8,537 nucleotides of DNA from Paracoccaceae bacterium (GCA_007123625.1 SKKS01000462.1:1-8537), one strand, 5' to 3'; shown: positions 1-6,154, numbered from the stretch's first letter. Notes: generated by a model not told the origin, from the letters alone. A program made the numbers and translations.

Positions 1-597
1 CAGGCCCACGCCGAACGGGTGGCGCATCTGGTCCTGAGGGGGGTGTTTCTGGGCACGCAGGCCGAGCTGCAGTGGTTCTATGGCGGTGGCGCAGGGCGAT
101 TCTTTCCCGATCTGTGGGCGCGGTTCACCGCGCTGATCCCCGACGACGAGCATGACGACCTGATCGCGGCCTATGCGAAGCGCCTGTTTTCGGGCGATAT
201 CCTGTCGGAAACGCGCTATGCCCGCGCGTGGGCGGGGTGGGAGAACGCGCTGGCGTCGATTGAAACCCGGGCGACCGGCGAAGGGCCTGCCGAATACGCG
301 CGCGCCTTTGCCCGGCTGGAGAACCACTTTTTCCGCCACGGCTGCTTTTTCGAGCGGGATGAACAGTTGCTGCTGAATGCAGGGAAACTGGCCGGGGTGC
401 CGGGAACCATCGTGCAGGGCCGGTACGACATGATCTGCCCGCCCGTGTCCGCGTGGAAGCTGCACCGCGCCTGGCCGCAAAGCCGGTTGCATCTGGTGCC
501 GCTGGCGGGGCATGCGCTGTCTGAACCCGGCATCACCGCCGAGTTGGTGCGCATCACCAATACCTTGCGGGCGGAAACCACGGCGATCATGCGCTAA
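1..597 (+). CDS. pip: Prolyl iminopeptidase, C-terminal part (5' truncated by window edge)
   Basis: Alpha/beta-hydrolase serine peptidase (family S33) that releases N-terminal proline from peptides in the cytoplasm. The reading frame is open from base 1 and ends at TAA 595-597, giving 198 visible residues. The family is about 310-330 residues, so roughly 120 are missing, including the nucleophile elbow (GxSxGG). The visible start, ending RVAHLVLRGVF then QWFY, matches the strand and cap-domain entry that follow the nucleophile in Pip proteins. The cap domain occupies about residues 20-120. The acid and base of the triad are visible as Asp143 in GRYDMICP and His171 in AGHALSEPG. An apparent GTG start at position 19 is internal to the gene, not the true start. 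The gene converges on hemW with an 11-bp gap and no obvious terminator hairpin. Family assignment is firm; substrate range within S33 is inferred. Confidence 0.9.
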   Translation, partial: QAHAERVAHLVLRGVFLGTQAELQWFYGGGAGRFFPDLWARFTALIPDDEHDDLIAAYAKRLFSGDILSETRYARAWAGWENALASIETRATGEGPAEYARAFARLENHFFRHGCFFERDEQLLLNAGKLAGVPGTIVQGRYDMICPPVSAWKLHRAWPQSRLHLVPLAGHALSEPGITAELVRITNTLRAETTAIMR

Positions 598-608
598 GCG
601 CGCACAGA

Positions 609-1766
609 TCAGGCCAGCAGCGCCCGCAGAACACCGTTGAGAACCACACGCCCCGCTTCGGTGCAGCGCAGCCGGTCACCGGCGCGCACCACAAGCCCGT
701 CCGCTTCCAGCGCCGCGGTCCTGTCAGGTCCGAGCGGAGCGCCCGCGAGGCGCGCATGGCGGCGCAGGTCGGTGCCTTCGGACAAGCGCAGGCTCATCAT
801 CAGGTATTCCACGGCCTGTTCGTTGGGCACAATTGACTCGTCGGGCAGCGCGCCGCTGCCGGTGGACTCGACCGCGTTGAGCCATGCGCCGGGGGCCAGC
901 GGTGTGCTGGTGGCCAGCCGCCGCCCGTCCAGTGTCAGCCGCCCGTGCGCGCCGGGGCCGATGCCGCCCCAGTCGCCCCCGCGCCAGTAAATCAGGTTAT
1001 GGCGCGATTCGGCGCCGACGCGGGCATGGTTCGACACCTCGTACGCGGGCAGCCCGGCTTCTGCGCACAGATCCTGCGTCAACGCGTACATGTCGGCGGC
1101 AAGGTCGTCGTCGGGTAATCCGCGCAAACCACCCGCAGCGTGGCGCGCGCCAAAGGCGGTGCCGTCCTCGATGGTCAACTGGTAGAGCGACAGATGATCG
1201 ACCGCCATCGCCAGCGCCTCGGACAGCTCGGCCCGCCACCCTTCGAGCGTCTGGTGCTGGCGGGCGTGGATCAGATCGAAGCTGACGCGCCCGAACGCCC
1301 GGCGCGCCATGTCATACGCTGCGCGGGCCTCGGCAGCGCTGTGAAGCCGCCCCAGTGCGCGCAGGTCGGCGTCATTGAGCGCCTGCACCCCCAGCGACAG
1401 CCGTGTGACGCCTGCCTGCGCATAGGCGGCAAAGCGCCCGGCCTCGGCGGATGTCGGGTTGGCCTCGAGCGTGATTTCGGGATCGTTTGCCATGGGCCAG
1501 GTGGCGCGGATGCGTTCCAGTACGGTGGCGACCACGTCCGGGTCCATCAGGCTGGGCGTGCCGCCGCCGAAGAACACGGTCTGCACCACCCGTCCCGGCA
1601 GCAACGCGCCCAGCCGGTCGATTTCGGTCAGATAGGCGCGTGCCCAGCGGTCCTGATCGATCTGCGCGGACACATGGCTGTTGAAATCGCAGTACGGGCA
1701 TTTGGCGGCGCAGAACGGCCAGTGGACATAGATGCCGAAGCCTGCTTCGCGCCAATCTTCCATCAT
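609..1766 (-). CDS. hemW: Radical SAM heme chaperone HemW (formerly annotated as oxygen-independent coproporphyrinogen III oxidase-like)
   Basis: HemW binds heme and is thought to insert it into target hemoproteins; it is related to HemN but is not an oxidase. The 385-residue protein is full length. The [4Fe-4S] radical-SAM motif CxxxCxxC is at Cys19, Cys23 and Cys26 (FCAAKCPYCDFNSH), and the SAM-binding GGGTPS is at 67-72. LEANP is at 100-104. The HNxxYW motif reported as characteristic of heme-binding HemW proteins is at 256-261, followed by GIGPGAHGR at 268-276. A HemW-like C-terminal domain follows. It is the last gene of the rph operon. Its ATG (1766-1764) shares one base with the ridA-like stop (TGATG). 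A second in-frame ATG follows immediately at 1763, and the nearest Shine-Dalgarno-like AAGGG lies 3 nt before the first ATG and 6 nt before the second, so the true start may be codon 2. Confidence 0.95.
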   Translation of the reverse strand: MMEDWREAGFGIYVHWPFCAAKCPYCDFNSHVSAQIDQDRWARAYLTEIDRLGALLPGRVVQTVFFGGGTPSLMDPDVVATVLERIRATWPMANDPEITLEANPTSAEAGRFAAYAQAGVTRLSLGVQALNDADLRALGRLHSAAEARAAYDMARRAFGRVSFDLIHARQHQTLEGWRAELSEALAMAVDHLSLYQLTIEDGTAFGARHAAGGLRGLPDDDLAADMYALTQDLCAEAGLPAYEVSNHARVGAESRHNLIYWRGGDWGGIGPGAHGRLTLDGRRLATSTPLAPGAWLNAVESTGSGALPDESIVPNEQAVEYLMMSLRLSEGTDLRRHARLAGAPLGPDRTAALEADGLVVRAGDRLRCTEAGRVVLNGVLRALLA

Positions 1767-2140
1767 CAGCCCTTGAAGGCCGTCACTTCGACCTCGATCA
1801 GCATCTCGGGTTTGATCAGGCCGGCAACGACAATGGTTGCGGCGGGACGGATGTCGCCCATTGCGGCGCCCAGTGCGGGGGTCGCGGCCTCGACCAGCGC
1901 GGCATCGGTGAACGTGTATTGAACGCGCACGATGTCCTCCATCGCGAAACCGGCTTCGTCCAGAACCGACGCGATGGTGGCAAAACAGTTGTGCGCCTGA
2001 GCGGCCACGTCATCGGGCATGGTCATGGTGGCGTAGTCATAGCCGGTCACGCCCGAGACAAAGCACCAGCCGCCCTTCACGATGGCGCGACTGTAGCCGA
2101 GGGTCTTTTCGAACGGGGACCCTGTGGAGATGCGTCTCAT
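1766..2140 (-). CDS. RidA-superfamily (YjgF/YER057c/UK114) protein without the canonical catalytic arginine
   Basis: A 124-residue single-domain Rid protein, typical length. Family features are the early VSGVTGYDY (28-36; RidA has SGQIP here), AQAHNCFATIASVLDEAGFAMEDIVRVQYTFTD in two stretches (47-79), and the C-terminal RPAATIVVAGL...IEVEVTAF (98-122). True RidA enzymes hydrolyse reactive enamines/imines such as 2-aminoacrylate, using Arg105 (E. coli numbering, in ARLP). An ungapped alignment places Leu108 there, with Gly107 before it; no arginine is near. This protein therefore probably belongs to one of the non-RidA Rid subfamilies, and imine deaminase activity should not be assumed. The start ATG overlaps the rdgB stop by 4 nt (ATGA), with AAGGA upstream on the minus strand. 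I leave the symbol blank because the specific subfamily is not certain. Confidence 0.9.
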   Translation of the reverse strand: MRRISTGSPFEKTLGYSRAIVKGGWCFVSGVTGYDYATMTMPDDVAAQAHNCFATIASVLDEAGFAMEDIVRVQYTFTDAALVEAATPALGAAMGDIRPAATIVVAGLIKPEMLIEVEVTAFKG

Positions 2141-2751
2141 TCAAAACATCCTTGCATGAGGGCGGAGATCGCCGCTCCGCGGTGAGAGAGGGCGTTCTTT
2201 TCTTCGGCGGTCATTTCGGCGAAGGTACGGCCTTGGTCGTGGTGGGGCACGAACATCGGATCATACCCATGCCCGTCAATCCCGCGCGGGGGCCAGACCA
2301 GATGCCCGGGCGCGTAGCCTTCGAACACCGCATCCACCCCATCGGGCCAGGCCAGCACCAGCGTGCAGCAGAAACGCGCAGCCCAAGGCTCGGGCGCGCC
2401 CCGCGCCAAAAGTGCGGCATGAGTCTTTGCCATCGCCTGCCTGAAATCGCGTCCCTGCGGGGTTTCGGCCCAGTCGGCGGTATACACGCCCGGCGCCCCG
2501 TCCAGCGCCGCCACCTCCAGCCCGCTGTCATCGGCCAGCGCCGGAAGGCCCGTTGCCTGCGCCGCCGCATGCGCCTTGATCCGGGCATTGCCGACAAAGG
2601 TGGTTTCCGTTTCCGCAGGTTCGGGCAGGCCGTGCTCGGCTGCGCCGGTGACCGTAATCCCGCGCGGCGCCAGGATCTGGCGAAATTCCATCAGCTTGCC
2701 CGCATTGTGCGAGGCAATCAGCAGCGCGTTCCCGTCGAACCGCCGGATCAC
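2137..2751 (-). CDS. rdgB: XTP/dITP (non-canonical purine NTP) pyrophosphatase, Ham1/RdgB family
   Basis: Cytoplasmic house-cleaning enzyme that hydrolyses dITP, ITP and XTP to monophosphates plus pyrophosphate, keeping deaminated purines out of DNA and RNA. The 204-residue protein carries all family blocks: SHNAGK (14-19, phosphate contacts), ETETTFVGNARIKA (47-60), ADDSGLEV (73-80, metal and general-base aspartates), PGVYTADWA (87-95), GHGYDPMF (160-167) and EKNALSHRG (184-192). The start is GTG (2751-2749), not ATG. It overlaps the rph stop in the 4-nt string GTGA, and an AAGG lies about 8-9 nt upstream inside the end of rph, so translation is probably coupled to rph. The stop overlaps the next gene as ATGA. 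Pairing of rph with rdgB is common in bacteria and consistent with an RNA/nucleotide-maintenance operon. Confidence 0.96.
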   Translation of the reverse strand: MIRRFDGNALLIASHNAGKLMEFRQILAPRGITVTGAAEHGLPEPAETETTFVGNARIKAHAAAQATGLPALADDSGLEVAALDGAPGVYTADWAETPQGRDFRQAMAKTHAALLARGAPEPWAARFCCTLVLAWPDGVDAVFEGYAPGHLVWPPRGIDGHGYDPMFVPHHDQGRTFAEMTAEEKNALSHRGAAISALMQGCFE

Positions 2752-3458
2752 AGCGCCGCCTTCTGCGCCGCCACCAGTTGCGCGCAGCCTGCTTCGGCCA
2801 GATCCATCAGCGTGCCCATCTCGTCGCGCGAGAACGTCGCGCCCTCGGCGGACATCTGCACCTCGATCAGCCGCCCCGATCCCAGCAGGATGAAATTTCC
2901 GTCAACGCCTGCGACGCTGTCCTCGGCGTAGTCCAGATCGGCCACGGGCTGGCCTGCGTAGATGCCGCAGCTGATGGCCGCCACATGATCGATGATCGGA
3001 TCGGACACCACCGCGCCCGTCTTCAGCAGCTTGTTCACCGCCAGCCGCAGCGCGACCCAGCCGCCGGTAATCGCCGCGCAGCGCGTGCCGCCATCTGCCT
3101 GGATCACATCACAATCCACCGTGATCTGCCGCTCGCCCAGGGCCGAGCGGTCGATGCCCGCGCGCAGCGCCCGCCCGATCAGGCGCTGGATCTCGACCGT
3201 GCGCCCGGTCTGCTTGCCGCTGGCAGCTTCGCGCCGGTTGCGGGTGTTGGTGGCGCGCGGCAGCATGCCATATTCCGCCGTCACCCAGCCAAGTCCGGTA
3301 TTGCGCAGAAACGGCGGCGTACGGTCCTCGATCGAGGCGGTGCAGATGACCTGCGTATCGCCCATGCGGATCAGGCACGAGCCCTCGGCATGCTTGACAA
3401 TGCCGGTCTCGATTGAAATTGCACGAAGATCGCCTAAGTTTCTGCCAGAAGGCCGCAT
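2748..3458 (-). CDS. rph: Ribonuclease PH
   Basis: Phosphorolytic 3'-to-5' exoribonuclease that trims the 3' ends of tRNA precursors and other RNAs, releasing nucleoside diphosphates; it acts as a hexameric ring. The 236-residue protein is full length. It begins with the near-universal MRPSGR, then MGDTQVICTASIEDRTPPF (32-50), AEYGMLPRATNTRNRRE (61-77), the phosphate-binding GRTVEIQRLIGRALR with Arg86 at the same number as in E. coli, CDVIQADGGTR (116-126), and DLDYAEDS (174-181) with the catalytic aspartate region. The frame stays open upstream to 3605, but the start at 3458 is chosen because of MRPSGR and AAGGA at 3469-3465, six nt before the ATG. It is first in the four-gene operon and divergent from hrcA. 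Confidence 0.97.
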   Translation of the reverse strand: MRPSGRNLGDLRAISIETGIVKHAEGSCLIRMGDTQVICTASIEDRTPPFLRNTGLGWVTAEYGMLPRATNTRNRREAASGKQTGRTVEIQRLIGRALRAGIDRSALGERQITVDCDVIQADGGTRCAAITGGWVALRLAVNKLLKTGAVVSDPIIDHVAAISCGIYAGQPVADLDYAEDSVAGVDGNFILLGSGRLIEVQMSAEGATFSRDEMGTLMDLAEAGCAQLVAAQKAAL

Positions 3459-3464
3459 CGGATT

Positions 3465-3469
3465 TCCTT
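3465..3469 (-). promoter_or_regulatory. Shine-Dalgarno of rph
   Basis: AAGGA on the minus strand, six bases before the ATG at 3458. It decides the rph start against the longer open frame that reaches 3605. Confidence 0.8.
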
Positions 3470-3501
3470 TCGCATGATTCCCGGCCAGATAAGGGGCGCA
3501 G

Positions 3502-3518
3502 GGGTTGCGATGCAACCC
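3502..3518. repeat. Inverted repeat, 7-bp stem
   Basis: GGGTTGC / GCAACCC with a 3-nt centre (GAT), perfect over 7 bp. It lies 44 bp upstream of the rph start and 170 bp before hrcA. It could be an operator for a dimeric regulator or a leader hairpin; no T-tract follows on either strand, so it is not a standard intrinsic terminator. Confidence 0.6.
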
Positions 3519-3524
3519 GGAACC

Positions 3525-3535
3525 GCCACTGTGGC
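3525..3535. repeat. Short palindrome, 5-bp arms
   Basis: GCCAC-T-GTGGC between the two longer inverted repeats of the rph/hrcA spacer. It is too short to be significant alone in GC-rich DNA; recorded because three inverted repeats fall within 61 bp. Confidence 0.4.
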
Positions 3536-3540
3536 CAGTT

Positions 3541-3562
3541 GGCACGCCGTGGTGCGCGTGCC
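3541..3562. repeat. Inverted repeat, 7-bp stem with 8-nt loop
   Basis: GGCACGC / GCGTGCC, perfect over 7 bp, with the loop CGTGGTGC. It has hairpin potential in either transcript. Together with 3502-3518 it makes tandem hairpins in the long leader of whichever operon transcribes through it. Confidence 0.55.
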
Positions 3563-3670
3563 CGCCAGGGTGGGTGCGAAACGGCAAGGCTGCGGCGTCA
3601 AGCACGGGTAGACACGCCCCGCGTTAAACACACGGTCACAAATACAGTCTCATACAGGCGGTCGCAGACA

Positions 3671-3691
3671 ATGAATGCACGGGCAACATGA
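3671..3691 (+). CDS. Possible 6-codon leader ORF overlapping the hrcA start
   Basis: ATG at 3671 followed by five codons and TGA (peptide MNARAT). The TGA overlaps the hrcA ATG in the 4-nt string ATGA (3688-3691). An AGGCGG-like sequence (3656-3661) sits about 9 nt before this ATG, whereas hrcA itself has only a weak purine run (CACGGGCAAC) before its start. This arrangement would let ribosomes terminating here re-initiate on hrcA. There is no direct evidence of translation, and a chance ORF this short is easily found. Confidence 0.3.
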   Translation: MNARAT

Positions 3692-4767
3692 CCAAACCGA
3701 ACGACGCAGCCAGGGTGCTTGAACAGCTCAATGAGCGCTCGCGCGAAGTGTTCCGCCGCGTGGTCGAGGGCTATCTGGAAACCGGCGCGCCCATCGGGTC
3801 GCGCACGCTGACCCGTGACCTGAGCGAACGGGTTTCGGCCGCGACCGTGCGTAATGTGATGCAGGACCTGGAATACCTTGGCCTGCTGGACAGCCCGCAT
3901 ATTTCGGCGGGGCGCGTGCCCACCAACATGGGGCTGCGGCTGTTCGTGGACAGCCTGCTGGAAATCGCGCCGGTGGACGACCGCGACCGCGCCGCGCTGG
4001 ATGCGACCTTCGGCAGCAACGAGCGCGATGTGGGCACACTTCTGGACCGTGTCGGCACGGCGCTTTCGGGGCTGACGCAGGGCGCTTCGCTGGTGCTGTC
4101 GCCCAAGCACGAGGCGCCGATTCGGCATATCGAATTCGTCAGCCTTGCCCCGGACCGGGCGCTGGTGGTGCTGGTGTTTTCAGACGGGCACGTGGAGAAT
4201 CGCGTCTTTACCCCGCCGCCGGGCCAGACCGCCAGTTCCATGCGCGAGGCCGCGAACTTCCTGAACGCGATGATCGAAGGGCTGACGCTGACCGAGCTGC
4301 GCCAGCGCTTCCGCGCCGAGATCGCCACCCGCCGTGCCGAGATCGACGATCTGGCCCGGGCGCTGGTCGAAAGCGGCTTTGCCGTCTGGGAAAACGAGGG
4401 CGAGCCGCAGGAGCGTCTGATCGTGCGCGGGCGCGCGCATCTGCTGGAAGAGACCAACCAGAGCGCGGATCTGGAACGCATCCGGCGGCTGTTCGACGAC
4501 CTGGAGCGCAAGCGCGACATCGCCGAATTCCTGGAACTGACCGAAGAGGGCGCGGGCGTGCGCATTTTCATCGGCGCCGAGAACAAACTTTTCTCTCTTT
4601 CGGGTTCCTCTCTGGTGGTTTCTCCATATATGAACGCGGATCGCAAGATCGTGGGCGCCGTTGGCGTGATCGGCCCGACGCGGCTGAATTACGGGCGGAT
4701 CGTCCCGATCGTGGATTACACGGCGCAACTGGTGGGCCGGATGCTCGCCGACCGTGGCCATGACTGA
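3688..4767 (+). CDS. hrcA: Heat-inducible transcription repressor HrcA
   Basis: DNA-binding repressor of class I heat-shock genes (in alphaproteobacteria mainly groESL) that binds the CIRCE operator and depends on GroEL for activity. The 359-residue protein is full length. The N-terminal winged helix covers about residues 12-80: LNERSREVFRRVVEGYLETG, IGSRTL (36-41), ATVRNVMQDLEYLGLLDSPHISAGRVPT split over 52-79. A GAF-like domain with the HrcA insertion follows, and the C-terminal signature is ADRKIVGAVGVIGPTRLNYGRIVP with VDYTAQLV near the end. The start is set by family length; the Shine-Dalgarno is weak. grpE follows after 20 bp, so the two are co-transcribed. No CIRCE is visible upstream, so autoregulation through that site is not supported in this window. 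Confidence 0.97.
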   Translation: MTKPNDAARVLEQLNERSREVFRRVVEGYLETGAPIGSRTLTRDLSERVSAATVRNVMQDLEYLGLLDSPHISAGRVPTNMGLRLFVDSLLEIAPVDDRDRAALDATFGSNERDVGTLLDRVGTALSGLTQGASLVLSPKHEAPIRHIEFVSLAPDRALVVLVFSDGHVENRVFTPPPGQTASSMREAANFLNAMIEGLTLTELRQRFRAEIATRRAEIDDLARALVESGFAVWENEGEPQERLIVRGRAHLLEETNQSADLERIRRLFDDLERKRDIAEFLELTEEGAGVRIFIGAENKLFSLSGSSLVVSPYMNADRKIVGAVGVIGPTRLNYGRIVPIVDYTAQLVGRMLADRGHD

Positions 4768-4771
4768 AGTG

Positions 4772-4779
4772 AAGGAAGG
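4772..4779 (+). promoter_or_regulatory. Shine-Dalgarno of grpE
   Basis: AAGGAAGG between hrcA and grpE. Its AAGGA half is 5 nt before GTG 4782 and its AAGG half is 8 nt before ATG 4788, so it serves either start. I prefer the ATG. Confidence 0.75.
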
Positions 4780-4787
4780 CAGTGAGT

Positions 4788-5375
4788 ATGGCAAACCAGC
4801 AGGCAAATGCCGGGCAAGATACCGATTTCGAGCAAACTGAAACGCAGCCTGATTCGCAGGCCGAGGCCGAGGCGGGGCAACCCGAGCCTTCGGAAGAACC
4901 CGGTCCCGATGTGGTGGCGCAGCTGGAGGCCGAGCGTGATGCGCTGCGCGACCGGCTGATGCGTGCGCTGGCCGATGCCGAGAACACCCGCAAGCGCGCC
5001 GAAAAGGATCGCCGCGACGCGTTGCTTTATGGCGGATCGAAGCTGACGCGCGACATGCTGCCGGTCTATGACAACCTGGCCCGCGCCCTGAATTCTGCCA
5101 ATGACGAGGCCCGCGCCGCCGCGCCCGGGCTGGTGCAGGGGATCGAGTTGACGCTGCGCGAACTGACCAATGTGCTGGAGCGCCACGGCGTGAGTCGCAT
5201 CTGTCCCGAGCCCGGCGAATCCTTTGACCCGCACCAGCATCAGGCCATGTTCGAGGCCCCGGTACCCGATTTCAAGGCAGGGCAGATCATTCAGGTTCTG
5301 GCCGAGGGTTTCATGCTGCACGAGCAGCTTCTGCGCCCCGCGCAGGTGGGTGTCAGCTCGACTCCTGCAAACTAA
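4788..5375 (+). CDS. grpE: Nucleotide exchange factor GrpE
   Basis: Homodimeric cochaperone that releases ADP from DnaK and acts as a thermosensor of the DnaK-DnaJ cycle. The product is 195 residues from ATG 4788 (197 if GTG 4782 is used). An acidic, Glu/Gln-rich, probably disordered N-terminus covers about 1-38. A long charged helix follows (about 42-78, AQLEAERDALRDRLMRALAD then RKRAEKDRRDA), which forms the dimer stalk, then LPVYDNLARAL (91-101). The C-terminal beta domain has GESFDPHQHQAM (143-154) and the GrpE signature region ending RPAQVGVSS (183-191). It is the second gene of hrcA-grpE. dnaK and dnaJ are not adjacent here. The gene ends 8 bp before the 5384-5421 hairpin. Confidence 0.97.
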   Translation: MANQQANAGQDTDFEQTETQPDSQAEAEAGQPEPSEEPGPDVVAQLEAERDALRDRLMRALADAENTRKRAEKDRRDALLYGGSKLTRDMLPVYDNLARALNSANDEARAAAPGLVQGIELTLRELTNVLERHGVSRICPEPGESFDPHQHQAMFEAPVPDFKAGQIIQVLAEGFMLHEQLLRPAQVGVSSTPAN

Positions 5376-5383
5376 CGCCCCAT

Positions 5384-5421
5384 CCCCCCGCGTGACGCGC
5401 CCCTGCACGCTACGCGGGGGG
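5384..5421. terminator. Hairpin between convergent grpE and GNAT genes, probable bidirectional terminator
   Basis: CCCCCCGCGT (5384-5393) pairs perfectly with ACGCGGGGGG (5412-5421), a 10-bp all-GC-rich stem with an 18-nt loop. It lies in the 56-bp gap between the grpE stop (5375) and the acetyltransferase stop (5432), where both transcripts must end. It has no T-tract on either side, as is common in high-GC bacteria, so whether it terminates intrinsically or only blocks 3' exonucleases cannot be told from sequence. Confidence 0.65.
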
Positions 5422-5431
5422 GCGGGTGCGG

Positions 5432-6154
5432 CTATGCATGCGCCACGCGATAGTGATAGCTGCAGACCTCGGCCATCCCCATCGTGCGATAGAGCGCGCG
5501 CGCGCCGGAGTTGGCGCGCGTGACCGCCAGCGCGAGCCACGCGCAACCCTGCACCTGTGCCCACCAGGCCGCACCCGTCAGCATGTTGCGCGCCGCCCCC
5601 TGCCGCCGCAGTCCCGGCAGGACCTCGACCGCGTGCAGCATGGCGATGTCACCGTGACAGGCGACAAAAGCGGTGCCCGCCGCGCGGTCGGACACCCGCG
5701 CGATCAGAGCGGTTTTCGGCGGTGGTGCGCGGTCCATCACCGCCTGCCGCGCCGCGCCGATCCCGTTGGCGGTCCAGATGTCGCGCATGATCTGCAGCGG
5801 TGGCCAGATCGGAAACAGCGTGACCGGCGCAGGGGCGGCAGCGATCTGCGCGACTGGCGCGGCCATCAGCACGGTCGCGTCCATAGCGTCGTAGCCGCGC
5901 GCGTCCAGCAGCGCATCAAGCGGATCATCGCCGGGGCGGATCATGAACAGCGGTGCGGCGCCTTGCGCGCGCATCGCGGCGGCAGCGACCTGGACCTGAT
6001 CCGGCGTAACCGGACCGGTGGCGCGGGCGGCTGACACCCGCTTGCCCCCCCCCGCGCCATCGCAAAGGTGGAAGCCGTGCTCCACGCTCACCCCGGCGGC
6101 GGGCCATGTGGCGTCGAGTGCGGCAAACAGTGCACCGGCGCCGGGGGGGATCAT
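5432..6154 (-). CDS. GNAT-family N-acetyltransferase
   Basis: A 240-residue protein with a GNAT domain in its C-terminal half. Motif A, which binds acetyl-CoA pyrophosphate, is VLPGLRRQGAARNML (178-192; the Q/RxxGxG/A core is RRQGAA). Motif B follows as ALAVTRANSGARALYRTMGMAE (two stretches, 208-229). Residues 1-100 lack a clear acetyl-CoA motif; an N-terminal half this long is seen in GNATs with a degenerate second fold, but I cannot prove that here. The substrate is unknown and no rimI-like context is present. The ATG overlaps the stop of the upstream molybdopterin-binding gene by 4 nt (ATGA), so the two are translationally coupled. Its 5' part holds a 7-nt C run next to the start and a 9-nt G run (codons 34-37) on the coding strand. 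Confidence 0.88.
   Translation of the reverse strand: MIPPGAGALFAALDATWPAAGVSVEHGFHLCDGAGGGKRVSAARATGPVTPDQVQVAAAAMRAQGAAPLFMIRPGDDPLDALLDARGYDAMDATVLMAAPVAQIAAAPAPVTLFPIWPPLQIMRDIWTANGIGAARQAVMDRAPPPKTALIARVSDRAAGTAFVACHGDIAMLHAVEVLPGLRRQGAARNMLTGAAWWAQVQGCAWLALAVTRANSGARALYRTMGMAEVCSYHYRVAHA
6045..6053. repeat. 9-nt C homopolymer inside the acetyltransferase gene
   Basis: Nine consecutive C on the plus strand (G on the coding strand), spanning codons 34-37 (Ala-Gly-Gly-Gly). It is long enough to be a replication-slippage site; a one-base change would frameshift the protein before its catalytic domain. The frame is intact in this window. Confidence 0.7.

Larger units (their letters stand above)
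3459..3687. other. Divergent intergenic region between rph (-) and hrcA (+)
   Basis: A 229-bp spacer that must hold the promoters for the rph operon and hrcA-grpE. I see no CIRCE operator (TTAGCACTC-N9-GAGTGCTAA) and no strong sigma70-, RpoH- or sigma54-type element on either strand. The left part (3502-3562) is rich in short inverted repeats and very GC-rich. The right part (about 3621-3657) is AT-richer and the more likely promoter zone. On the minus strand a weak pair, TTGTCT (3671-3666) and TGTATT (3646-3641), has a 19-nt spacer and is not convincing. If the rph promoter lies in the right part, the rph leader would be about 170 nt long and would contain all the inverted repeats. Confidence 0.6.

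Noticed and set aside
598..608. Looked for a terminator between the convergent pip and hemW genes.
   Set aside because: The gap is only 11 bp and I see no inverted repeat across it or immediately around it.
1140..1922. 260-residue plus-strand open frame opposite hemW and the Rid gene.
   Set aside because: It lies antisense to two genes with clear catalytic motifs, and its translation resembles no family I know.
2152..2931. 259-residue plus-strand open frame opposite rdgB and rph.
   Set aside because: It is a shadow of two overlapped minus-strand genes, with no ribosome-binding site or motif.
3540..3555. Possible sigma54 promoter: TGGCACG followed by GGTGC.
   Set aside because: The -24 GG and -12 GC dinucleotides are out of register by one base, and the -12 element lacks TTGC. 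The spacing requirement for sigma54 is strict.
3519..3600. Possible cobalamin riboswitch on the plus strand: CCGCCACTGTG (3523-3533) looks like the conserved CCGC(C/A)ACTGT core.
   Set aside because: The other obligatory parts are missing: no GGTG-N-AATCC element before it and no GCCAGGAGACCTGCC-like B12 box after it. The downstream gene (hrcA) also has no cobalamin link.
3459..3605. In-frame 49-codon N-terminal extension of rph.
   Set aside because: Rph proteins begin with MRPSGR, and a well-placed AAGGA precedes that ATG. The extension has no family similarity and covers the inverted-repeat region.
3771..4646. 291-residue minus-strand open frame opposite hrcA.
   Set aside because: It is Ser/Arg-rich low-complexity translation typical of the antisense of a high-GC gene; no motif.
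4716..5564. 282-residue minus-strand open frame spanning the end of hrcA, all of grpE and the terminator hairpin.
   Set aside because: It is a shadow frame. It crosses two confidently identified genes and a hairpin, with no recognisable protein motif.
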